The notes below the pieces were generated by a model. That model was not told where the DNA came from. It ran no database searches and was given only the letters and a program-made list of their open reading frames with translations. Positions 5,769-11,985 of a stretch of DNA of 21,637 nt are shown in pieces. The first letter of the stretch is position 1. Each line of letters begins with the position of its first letter. A program made the position numbers and the translations under genes. This stretch comes from Coprenecus sp964640305 (GTDB lineage Bacteria; Bacteroidota; Bacteroidia; Bacteroidales; UBA932), in the NCBI GenBank assembly GCA_964640305.1, contig CAZXFF010000035.1, positions 1 through 21,637 of the forward strand, written 5' to 3'.

Positions 5769-7046
5769 ATGCTAGATTTAAAAAGAATTAGAAATAATCC
5801 AGAAGAAATAAAGGCATTATTATCAAATAGAGGGGAAGATTTTGATGTAACTTGTATTGATGAAGTTGTTGCATTAGATGAAAAGAGAAGAGCTATATTA
5901 GTTGATGTTGAAGCTTTAAAAAGCAAAAGAAATCAAGTGTCTTCTGAAATTCCAAAGAGAAAAAAAGCTGGTGAAGATGTTACAGCTATAATGGCTGAGA
6001 TGAGAGAAATAGGTGATAAAATAAAGGAAGATGATGCAAAGGTATCAGAAATAGATGAAAGAATAAATTATATAATGCTTAGAATTCCTAACATACCAAA
6101 TCCTCAAGTTCCAGATGGAGAAACTGATGAAGATAATGTAGAAATAAAGGTCTGGGGGGATAAAACAAAATTTGATTTTGAACCAAAGGCTCATTGGGAT
6201 TTAGGAACTGATTTAGATATTTTAGATTTTGAAAGAGCAGGTAAAACAACTGGTTCAAGATTTACTTTCTATAAAGGTGCAGGTGCTAGATTAGAAAGAG
6301 CTATAATCAACTATTTTTTAGACACACATGTATTTGATAATGGATATACTGAAATTTTACCTCCTTACATGGTTAATAGAGATAGTATGACAGGAACAGG
6401 TCAATTACCTAAATTTGAAGAAGATGCATTTAAAGTTGAAAACAATGGATTTTTCTTAATTCCAACTGCTGAAGTTCCAGTAACAAATTTTTATAAAAAT
6501 GAAGTATTAAGTGGAGATAAATTACCAATAAAACATGTTGCCTATAGTGCTTGTTTTAGAGCAGAAGCAGGTTCAGCAGGAAGAGATACAAGGGGTCTTA
6601 TAAGACAACATCAATTTAATAAAGTTGAACTTGTTAAGTTCTGTAAGCCAGAACAAAGCTATGAAGAATTAGATAAGCTAGTTAAAGATGCAGAGTCTGT
6701 TCTTCAAGGTTTAGGAATACCTTATAGAATAGTTAGAATATGCAAAGGTGATTTAGGATTTACCGCTGCATTAAAATATGATATAGAAGTTTGGATGCCA
6801 AGTTATGATAGATATGTTGAAATATCAAGTTGTTCAAACTTTGAAGATTTCCAAGCTAGAAGAGCTAATATAAAATATAGAGAAACTCCAAAAGATAAAC
6901 CACAATTTGTTCATACATTAAATGGTTCAGGTGTTGCAATTGGTAGAACAGTGGCGGCTATATTAGAAAACTATCAACAAGCAGATGGAAGTGTTAAAGT
7001 TCCAGAAGTATTAAAGCCATTTATGAGATGTGATGAAATAAAATAA
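5769..7046 (+). CDS. serS: Seryl-tRNA synthetase
   Basis: A class II aminoacyl-tRNA synthetase that charges tRNA-Ser, acting as a cytoplasmic dimer. It is 425 residues, the normal bacterial length. It begins with the conserved MLDLKRIRNN, then a long charged coiled-coil arm (about residues 30-105) that binds the tRNA-Ser variable arm, then the catalytic domain. Motif 2 contains FRAEAGSAGRDTRGLIRQHQ, and motif 3 is NGSGVAIGRTVAAILENYQ near the C-terminus. The ATG at 5769 is chosen over an upstream in-frame TTG at 5751 because that TTG overlaps the ribosome binding site GAAAGGAAG (5753-5761). It is monocistronic between the T-box and the terminator at 7057. Confidence 0.98.
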   Translation: MLDLKRIRNNPEEIKALLSNRGEDFDVTCIDEVVALDEKRRAILVDVEALKSKRNQVSSEIPKRKKAGEDVTAIMAEMREIGDKIKEDDAKVSEIDERINYIMLRIPNIPNPQVPDGETDEDNVEIKVWGDKTKFDFEPKAHWDLGTDLDILDFERAGKTTGSRFTFYKGAGARLERAIINYFLDTHVFDNGYTEILPPYMVNRDSMTGTGQLPKFEEDAFKVENNGFFLIPTAEVPVTNFYKNEVLSGDKLPIKHVAYSACFRAEAGSAGRDTRGLIRQHQFNKVELVKFCKPEQSYEELDKLVKDAESVLQGLGIPYRIVRICKGDLGFTAALKYDIEVWMPSYDRYVEISSCSNFEDFQARRANIKYRETPKDKPQFVHTLNGSGVAIGRTVAAILENYQQADGSVKVPEVLKPFMRCDEIK

Positions 7047-7056
7047 TTATTAAACA

Positions 7057-7093
7057 AAAATGCTATATCATAATTTATGATATAGCATTTTTA
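7057..7093 (+). terminator. serS terminator
   Basis: A perfect 17-bp stem (7057-7073 with 7077-7093), with central AAAATGCTATATCATA, closes on a 3-nt loop and ends in a T run. It begins 11 nt after the serS stop. Confidence 0.9.
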
Positions 7094-7310
7094 GATATTT
7101 AAAAAGAAATAGTTTATAAAATTTCCTTTTTTAATTTCTTGAACTTTTAAATAAATTTTATATAATTAAAACAATAAATTAAAGAAATAATTTTAAAGTA
7201 TTTTATACGAAGTAAAAATTTATATAATTGTGTATCACATTTAATAGGAAATTTAAGGGAATTAATATTTTTTTATATTGAATAAATTATTTATATATGA
7301 TATTTTAAAT
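7094..7310 (+). other. AT-rich region, candidate pan promoter
   Basis: No gene seen. Candidate promoter pieces are TATAAT at 7223-7228, and TTGAAT (7278-7283) with TATTTT (7301-7306) at 17-bp spacing. I cannot choose between them. Confidence 0.3.
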
Positions 7311-7425
7311 AAGGATGGTATCTTATGAACCATACTATTATTTATTTTTAATTATATTTGAATTTAGAACGCTCATACTTAATAATGAGATGAGACGAGA
7401 TAGTATCATCACACTCTAATTTTTT
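7311..7425 (+). promoter_or_regulatory. Structured leader of the pan operon with short ORFs
   Basis: This stretch is richer in GC than its surroundings and lies directly before the operon's first ribosome binding site. It holds an 8-codon ORF (7325-7351, MNHTIIYF) behind AAGGATGG, and an overlapping 34-codon ORF (7315-7419) beginning MVSYEPYYYLF and ending RRDSIITL just before the panG Shine-Dalgarno. GATGGTATC (7314-7322) can pair with GATAGTATC (7399-7407) apart from one mismatch and one wobble. CTCAT/ATGAG forms an inner hairpin, and a bulge-rich hairpin spans about 7387-7416 with TTTTTT after it. It may be an attenuator or a pan-type RNA element; this is inference. Confidence 0.4.
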
Positions 7426-7439
7426 GGAGGTGATATTTT

Positions 7440-8282
7440 ATGAAAATAGGTTTTATTGGAGCAGGAAAAGTAGGTTTTTCTTTAGGGAAATATTTAGTAA
7501 AAAACAGTACAACTGTATCGGGATATTATAGTAAAAATGAAAACTCATCTAAAGAAGCATCAGAATTTACTAATACAAAACAATTTTTGGATTTAAAGGA
7601 ATTAGTTAATGAGAGTGATGCTATTTTTATAACCACACAAGATAGTTTTATAGCTTCTGTTTGGAAGCAATTAAAAGATTTAAATATAGATGGGAAAATT
7701 ATTTGTCATTGTAGTGGTTCATTATCTTCAAGTATATTTTCAAATATAGATAAGTATGGTGCTTATGGCTATTCAATTCATCCTTTATTTGCAATCTCAG
7801 ATAAATATAATTCTTATAAAATATTGAATAAGGCTTTTATAGCTATTGAAGGGCATGAGAAGTATTTAGGTACTTTTAAAACATTGTTTGAGAAGCTAGG
7901 AAACAATGTTCAGGTTATTTCTAAAGAAAATAAGATGTTATATCATGCTGCAGCAGTAACTTCTAGTAATTTGGTTTTAGGGCTTATAAAAGATGGTATA
8001 GATTATTTAATTCAATGTGGATTTAGTGAAGAATCTGCTATGGAAGCGTTATATCCTCTTATATCATTTAATATAGGTAATGCTAAAGCTCAAGGAGTTA
8101 TTAAAAGTTTAACTGGTCCTGTTGAAAGAGAAGATTTATCTACTATAAAAGGACATTTATCTGTAATTGACCCTAAAAATATAGAGTCTTATAAGATATT
8201 ATCAAAAAAAATATTAGATATTGCAAAGATTAAAAATAAGGATAGAGATTATAAAAATATTGAAGATTATTTGGAGGAATAA
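7440..8282 (+). CDS. panG: Probable PanG-type ketopantoate reductase (DUF2520)
   Basis: A 280-residue NAD(P)-dependent reductase-like protein: N-terminal Rossmann domain with MKIGFIGAGKVGFSLGKYL (nucleotide motif GAGKVG at 7-12), then a helical C-terminal DUF2520 domain with GPVEREDLSTIKGHL. IHPLFAIS in the middle is also typical of this family. It is not a canonical PanE sequence. Proteins of this type (PanG) have been reported as an alternative ketopantoate reductase in Francisella and some Firmicutes, which fits its position as first gene of a panBCD operon that otherwise lacks that step. The start is fixed by GGAGGTGAT at 7426-7434. panB starts 3 nt after its stop and its ribosome binding site lies inside panG, so the two are translationally coupled. 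The enzyme activity is inferred. Confidence 0.82.
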   Translation: MKIGFIGAGKVGFSLGKYLVKNSTTVSGYYSKNENSSKEASEFTNTKQFLDLKELVNESDAIFITTQDSFIASVWKQLKDLNIDGKIICHCSGSLSSSIFSNIDKYGAYGYSIHPLFAISDKYNSYKILNKAFIAIEGHEKYLGTFKTLFEKLGNNVQVISKENKMLYHAAAVTSSNLVLGLIKDGIDYLIQCGFSEESAMEALYPLISFNIGNAKAQGVIKSLTGPVEREDLSTIKGHLSVIDPKNIESYKILSKKILDIAKIKNKDRDYKNIEDYLEE

Positions 8283-8285
8283 ACT

Positions 8286-9113
8286 ATGAAAAAAACAATA
8301 CTTACATTTAAACAAGCTAAAGAAAATAATGAAAGAATATCAATGCTTACAGCTTATGATTATTCATCAGCAAAGCTTATAGATGAGGCTGGAGTAGATT
8401 CTATACTAATTGGAGATTCTTTAGGAATGGTTTCTTTAGGATATGAAGATACTTTATCAGTAACCATGGAAGATATGATTCACCATACAAAAGCAGTTGC
8501 AAGAGGAGTTAAAGAAGCCCTAATTGTTGCAGACTTACCTTTTATGTCATACCAAACATCAGTTTATGATGCTGTGTATAATGCAGGTAGACTTATAAAA
8601 GAAGGTAGAGCTCATGCTGTAAAAATAGAGGGTGGAGTTGAAATTTGTGATAGAATAGAAGCAATAGTTAAAGCATCAATTCCTGTTATAGGTCATATAG
8701 GTTTAACACCTCAGTCAGTGAATGCTTTAGGTGGATTTAAGGTTCAAGGAAAAGATGAAAAAGCAGCAAGAGCACTTATAGAAGCAGCTAAAGCAGTAGA
8801 AAAGGCTGGAGCTTTTGCAGTAGTTTTAGAGTGTGTTCCTGCTAAGCTTGCAGCAATAATTACAAAAGAATTATCTATACCTACAATAGGAATTGGTGCA
8901 GGTGCTGAATGTGATGGACAAGTTTTAGTTTATCAAGACATGATAGGTATGTTTAGTGGATTTACTCCAAAATTTGTTAAGAGATATGCAAATGTAGGGG
9001 ATCTGATGAGAGAAGCTTTTGCTGAATATGATAAGGAAGTAAAAAATGGTTCCTTCCCAAGTCAAGAACATACTTTTAAAATAAGTGAAGATGTTATAGA
9101 AAAATTATATTAA
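8286..9113 (+). CDS. panB: 3-methyl-2-oxobutanoate hydroxymethyltransferase
   Basis: Ketopantoate hydroxymethyltransferase transfers a one-carbon unit from 5,10-methylene-tetrahydrofolate to 2-ketoisovalerate, the first committed step of pantothenate synthesis. It has 275 residues, typical for PanB. Diagnostic stretches are MLTAYDYSSAKLIDEAG (20-36), ILIGDSLGMVSLGY, LPFMSYQTS, VKIEGG, IGHIGLTPQSVNALGGFKVQG and IGIGAGAECDGQVLVYQDM. These include the metal-binding Asp of IGDS and the catalytic Glu in the later VLECVP segment. It is a (beta/alpha)8 barrel acting in the cytoplasm. Second gene of the panG-panB-panC-panD operon; panC follows after 25 nt. Confidence 0.98.
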   Translation: MKKTILTFKQAKENNERISMLTAYDYSSAKLIDEAGVDSILIGDSLGMVSLGYEDTLSVTMEDMIHHTKAVARGVKEALIVADLPFMSYQTSVYDAVYNAGRLIKEGRAHAVKIEGGVEICDRIEAIVKASIPVIGHIGLTPQSVNALGGFKVQGKDEKAARALIEAAKAVEKAGAFAVVLECVPAKLAAIITKELSIPTIGIGAGAECDGQVLVYQDMIGMFSGFTPKFVKRYANVGDLMREAFAEYDKEVKNGSFPSQEHTFKISEDVIEKLY

Positions 9114-9138
9114 TATATAAAAATAGGAGTGGCTTAAA

Positions 9139-9984
9139 ATGAAAGTTGTAAAGACAATACAAGAAGTAAGAGATGCAGTTAAAGAATGGAAATCTCAAGG
9201 ATTAAGTGTTGGATTTGTACCAACTATGGGATATTTACATGAAGGACATGAAAGCTTAATAAATGAAGCTGTTAGAAATAATGATAGAGTTGTTGTTAGT
9301 ATATTTGTAAACCCTATGCAATTTGGTCCAACAGAAGATTTAGATAAGTATCCAAGGGATTTAGAAAGAGATTCTAAGCTTTGTGAAAGAGCTGGAGCTA
9401 ATATAATTTTTCATCCTGAGAAAGAAGAAATGTATTTTGAAGATTTCTGCTCTTATGTTGATATAAATGGATTAAGCAAGGAATTATGTGGGAAAAGCAG
9501 ACCTATACATTTTAGAGGAGTTTGTACAGTTGTAACAAAATTATTTAATATAGTTAATCCAGATAGAGCTTATTTTGGTGAAAAAGATGCACAACAATTA
9601 GCTATTATAAGAAGATTTGTTAGAGATTTAAATATTGATGTGGAAATAATAGGATGTCCTATTATAAGGGAAGAAGATGGGCTTGCAAAAAGCTCTAGAA
9701 ATACTTATCTTTCAAAGGAAGAAAGACAAGCTGCTTTAATTTTAAGCCAATCATTAAACTTAGCTAAAGATGCGATAGCAAGTGGAGAAAGAGATAGCAA
9801 AGTTATTATAAATTTAATTTCAAAGAATATTGAAAAAGAACCTTTAGCTAAAATAGATTATGTTGAAGTTGTTGATTCTTTATCAATTGAGCCTGTTGAA
9901 AAAATAGAAAAGTCAGTTTTAGTTGCTATTGCAGTTTATATAGGAAAAACAAGACTTATAGATAATTTTACATTTAATATGTAG
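9139..9984 (+). CDS. panC: Pantothenate synthetase
   Basis: Pantoate-beta-alanine ligase, the ATP-dependent enzyme that joins pantoate and beta-alanine through a pantoyl-adenylate. It has 281 residues, standard for the family. The nucleotidyltransferase signature PTMGYLHEGHESLI (28-41) contains the HIGH-like HEGH. The other family motifs follow in order: IFVNPMQFGPTEDLDKYPR, YFGEKDAQQLAIIRR, and the KSSRNTYLS loop that corresponds to KMSKS. The ribosome binding site AGGAG lies at 9126-9130. It takes pantoate from PanG and beta-alanine from PanD, both encoded in the same operon. Confidence 0.98.
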   Translation: MKVVKTIQEVRDAVKEWKSQGLSVGFVPTMGYLHEGHESLINEAVRNNDRVVVSIFVNPMQFGPTEDLDKYPRDLERDSKLCERAGANIIFHPEKEEMYFEDFCSYVDINGLSKELCGKSRPIHFRGVCTVVTKLFNIVNPDRAYFGEKDAQQLAIIRRFVRDLNIDVEIIGCPIIREEDGLAKSSRNTYLSKEERQAALILSQSLNLAKDAIASGERDSKVIINLISKNIEKEPLAKIDYVEVVDSLSIEPVEKIEKSVLVAIAVYIGKTRLIDNFTFNM

Positions 9985-10045
9985 TAGTATCTTGATATAA
10001 TATTTTTAGATAAAATTTAGAGGCTACAATAAAGGAGAAATATAT

Positions 10046-10447
10046 ATGCAATTAACAATGTTAAAAGGAAAAATTCATAGAGCTACAGTTGTACAAGCTG
10101 AGCTTGATTACGTAGGAAGTATAACTGTTGATGAAGATTTATTAGATGCAGCAGGAATATTAGAATATGAAAAAGTTCAAATAGTTGATGTTAATAATGG
10201 AAATAGATTTGAAACATATACAATAGCAGGAGAAAGAGGATCAGGAATGATTTGTTTAAATGGAGCAGCAGCTAGATGTGTTTCAACTGGGGATAAGGTT
10301 ATTATAATGTGCTATTGTGAAATGGATAGAAATGAAGCTAAAGAACATAAACCAAGTGTAGTTTTTGTTGATGATGAAAACAAGATAAAGAGAGTAACAA
10401 ACTATGAAAAACATGGTTTGCTTTCAGATAAAATGTTAGAAGACTAA
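10046..10447 (+). CDS. panD: Aspartate 1-decarboxylase
   Basis: Pyruvoyl-dependent aspartate alpha-decarboxylase, which supplies the beta-alanine used by PanC. It has 133 residues, slightly longer than the usual ~126. The proenzyme is self-processed between Gly24 and Ser25 in DYVGSITVD, turning Ser25 into the pyruvoyl group. Lys9 and His11 of the KGKIHRATV segment and Tyr22 are conserved, as is the NGAAAR loop (73-78). AAAGGAG at 10031-10037 precedes the start. The 61-nt gap after panC shows no terminator, so it is probably the last gene of the pan operon. Confidence 0.97.
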   Translation: MQLTMLKGKIHRATVVQAELDYVGSITVDEDLLDAAGILEYEKVQIVDVNNGNRFETYTIAGERGSGMICLNGAAARCVSTGDKVIIMCYCEMDRNEAKEHKPSVVFVDDENKIKRVTNYEKHGLLSDKMLED

Positions 10448-10451
10448 TAAT

Positions 10452-10473
10452 AAATCAAATAAGGATTTGATTT
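10452..10473 (+). terminator. Hairpin at the end of the pan operon
   Basis: AAATCAAAT (10452-10460) and ATTTGATTT (10465-10473) make a perfect 9-bp stem with a 4-nt AAGG loop, 4 nt after the panD stop. There is no T-tract, so it may be a processing or stability hairpin rather than a strong terminator. Confidence 0.45.
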
Positions 10474-10478
10474 AAATA

Positions 10479-10554
10479 AGTGTTGATTTTAGAATGGTTA
10501 AAGGGTTAACCTAGTTTCTAAGATATTTCTGTATAATCATCTAAAATCAACACT
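10479..10554 (+). repeat. 76-nt inverted repeat downstream of panD
   Basis: AGTGTTGATTTTAGA (10479-10493) and its exact complement (10540-10554) form a 15-bp terminal inverted repeat around a 46-nt centre. Inside, GGTTAA (10496-10501) pairs with TTAACC (10506-10511). No T-tract follows and I see no target-site duplication. It could be a structured RNA, a small repeat element or an operator. A partial match to one arm, TTGTTGATTTTAGAT, occurs near 10969-10982. Confidence 0.7.
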
Positions 10555-10666
10555 GTGCTAAAACATAGTTTTACTTTTGTAAAAATTAATATTAGGTTTT
10601 TAATACAATTTAAAGTTAAAGTAGGTAAATAGATTTTTAATATATTATAAAAAATTGAAAAATATA

Positions 10667-10695
10667 TTGACATAAGTTTATCATATTGATATAAT
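10667..10695 (+). promoter_or_regulatory. Consensus promoter, tRNA-Ser cassette 1
   Basis: A perfect TTGACA (10667-10672), 17-bp spacer and perfect TATAAT (10690-10695) lie 17 bp before the first tRNA-Ser gene. Confidence 0.95.
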
Positions 10696-10712
10696 TACTT
10701 TTGTAATAACGC

Positions 10713-10803
10713 GGAGAGATGGTCGAGTTGGTTTAAGGCACCGGTCTTGAAAACCGGCGTGCGTGTGAGCGTACCGTGGGTTCGAATCCCACTCTCTCCG
10801 CCA
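10713..10803 (+). tRNA. tRNA-Ser(TGA), copy 1
   Basis: A 91-nt class II tRNA. Acceptor GGAGAGA (10713-10719) pairs with TCTCTCC (10793-10799); the discriminator is G and CCA is encoded. The anticodon loop CTTGAAA in an ACCGG/CCGGC-type stem gives TGA. A long variable arm (GTGCGTGTGAGCGTAC) and GTTCGAAT in the T arm complete it. Confidence 0.98.
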
Positions 10804-10836
10804 TTTATAAGTTATATTATTTAATTTAGAGGGCAT

Positions 10837-10927
10837 GGAGAATTACTCAAGTGGCTGAAGAGGCGCCCCTGCTAAGGGCGTAGGTCGGGCAACTGGCGCC
10901 CGGGTTCAAATCCCGGATTCTCCGCCA
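10837..10927 (+). tRNA. tRNA-Ser(GCT), copy 1
   Basis: A 91-nt class II tRNA. Acceptor GGAGAAT (10837-10843) pairs with ATTCTCC (10917-10923), with discriminator G and encoded CCA. Anticodon GCT lies in loop CTGCTAA between GCCC and GGGC. A long variable arm and GTTCAAAT are present. It is 33 nt downstream of tRNA-Ser(TGA) and co-transcribed with it. Confidence 0.98.
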
Positions 10928-10959
10928 AAGCATCTAGTTTTTACTAGATGCTTTTTTTA
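10928..10959 (+). terminator. Terminator of tRNA-Ser cassette 1
   Basis: AGCATCTAGT (10929-10938) and ACTAGATGCT (10943-10952) form a perfect stem with a TTTT loop, followed by seven T residues, immediately after the tRNA CCA. Confidence 0.95.
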
Positions 10960-11086
10960 TAAAGTTATTGTTGATTTTAGATAAGTTAGATGATTTTAAT
11001 AATATATAGAATTGATATAACAAAATATTGAAAAATATAAAATAAATAGGTATATTTAAACAAAAGATAATTGAAAGGGGTTTATT

Positions 11087-11332
11087 ATGGGGAAAAATGG
11101 TCCTTCTAAAGAGTATAAATTAAGTTTATATTTAGGTATTGGAGGTATATGTGGAGCATATCTTTGGCCAATATTAGGTTTTTTATTAAGTATTTTTGGT
11201 TTTGTAAATTCAAAACGTGCAACAAAAACTTATGGAGAAAATAAAATACCATTTGTACTAAATATAATAGCGTTTGTATTTAGTATAATTATGTTAGTTT
11301 TTTTAATGACAACAAATAGTATAAATTTATAA
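11087..11332 (+). CDS. Small membrane protein, DUF4190-like
   Basis: An 81-residue protein with a short charged N-terminus (MGKNGPSKEYK), a hydrophobic Gly-rich segment at about 13-40, a basic linker (NSKRATKTYGENK, 41-53) and a second hydrophobic segment at about 54-75. This two-helix layout with a polar turn resembles DUF4190-type small membrane proteins, but the match is only a pattern impression. GAAAGGGG at 11073-11080 supports the ATG. It lies alone between two identical tRNA-Ser cassettes and has no obvious terminator of its own, so its transcript may run into the second cassette. Function unknown. Confidence 0.7.
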   Translation: MGKNGPSKEYKLSLYLGIGGICGAYLWPILGFLLSIFGFVNSKRATKTYGENKIPFVLNIIAFVFSIIMLVFLMTTNSINL

Positions 11333-11360
11333 AATTTTATAAATATTTTTTAAAAATATA

Positions 11361-11389
11361 TTGACATAAAGATATTATATTGATATAAT
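11361..11389 (+). promoter_or_regulatory. Consensus promoter, tRNA-Ser cassette 2
   Basis: Perfect TTGACA (11361-11366), 17-bp spacer and TATAAT (11384-11389). The boxes match cassette 1 exactly, while part of the spacer has diverged (AAGTTTATC versus AAAGATATT). Confidence 0.95.
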
Positions 11390-11406
11390 ATCTTTTGTAA
11401 TGACAC

Positions 11407-11497
11407 GGAGAGATGGTCGAGTTGGTTTAAGGCACCGGTCTTGAAAACCGGCGTGCGTGTGAGCGTACCGTGGGTTCGAATCCCACTCTCTCCGCCA
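11407..11497 (+). tRNA. tRNA-Ser(TGA), copy 2
   Basis: Identical over all 91 nt to the copy at 10713-10803, including discriminator G and encoded CCA. Confidence 0.98.
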
Positions 11498-11530
11498 TTT
11501 ATAAGTTATATTATTTAATTTAGAGGGCAT

Positions 11531-11621
11531 GGAGAATTACTCAAGTGGCTGAAGAGGCGCCCCTGCTAAGGGCGTAGGTCGGGCAACTGGCGCCCGGGTT
11601 CAAATCCCGGATTCTCCGCCA
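11531..11621 (+). tRNA. tRNA-Ser(GCT), copy 2
   Basis: Identical over all 91 nt to the copy at 10837-10927. The 33-nt spacer before it is also identical in both cassettes. Confidence 0.98.
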
Positions 11622-11652
11622 AAATACCTAGTAGTTTTACTAGGTATTTTTT
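11622..11652 (+). terminator. Terminator of tRNA-Ser cassette 2
   Basis: AAATACCTAGT (11622-11632) and ACTAGGTATTT (11639-11649) form a perfect stem followed by T residues. The sequence differs from the cassette 1 terminator, so the duplication ends at the tRNA 3' end. Confidence 0.93.
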
Positions 11653-11985
11653 GTTGTCTAAAATTAAGTTAAGTCTGATTTTTAATAAATTAATCTCAAA
11701 TTTCTTATATATTCCATATTGTATTATGTTTTAAAAATTATCAACAATATAAATATACCATATAAAAAATTCATAACATTTCTCCTTTAATTTTATATAG
11801 AAATATTATACATTAAATATTTAAATTTACAAATATAATGATAGATATATAAAAATTTTTGTTATAAGGATAAAATAGAATTATGAATTATGTACTTAAA
11901 TGGAAAGTATATAGTTTAAAATAGCTAATTAATTTTTTTATTTTGGTAAGATAATAGTTAGCTAAATAAGAATAGGAGAGGCATT
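11653..11985 (+). other. AT-rich intergenic region before addB
   Basis: On the plus strand no convincing gene is seen. TTGTTA (11859-11864) and TATGAA (11882-11887) at 17-bp spacing could be a weak addB promoter. TAGCTAA (11922-11928) and TTAGCTA (11958-11964) form a 7-bp inverted repeat in the leader. The minus-strand peptide candidate is listed separately. Confidence 0.35.
11724..11774 (-). CDS. Possible 16-residue hydrophobic peptide
   Basis: Reading minus, ATG at 11774-11772 opens a 16-codon ORF, MNFLYGIFILLIIFKT, ending in TAA. AAAGGAG (11788-11782) lies 7 nt upstream, preceded by TATAAT (11810-11805) and TTGTAA (11832-11827) with 16-bp spacing. The peptide would be a single membrane-spanning segment, as in small type I toxins. 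The DNA is very AT-rich, so chance assembly of these signals is possible and there is no homology support. Confidence 0.3.
   Translation of the reverse strand: MNFLYGIFILLIIFKT

Larger units (their letters stand above)
10658..11621 (+). repeat. Direct repeat of promoter plus tRNA-Ser pair
   Basis: Units 10658-10927 and 11352-11621 are direct copies 694 bp apart. Both tRNAs and the spacer between them are identical, and only the promoter spacer and leader differ. The small membrane protein gene lies between them. Confidence 0.93.

Noticed and set aside
10479..10554. The inverted repeat after panD considered as an insertion-sequence remnant.
   Set aside because: I see no target-site duplication and no transposase fragment, so it is listed only as an inverted repeat of unknown nature.
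11883..11924. A 13-codon ORF (MNYVLKWKVYSLK) before addB.
   Set aside because: The nearest AAGGA is too far from the ATG (about 12 nt), and nothing else supports translation.
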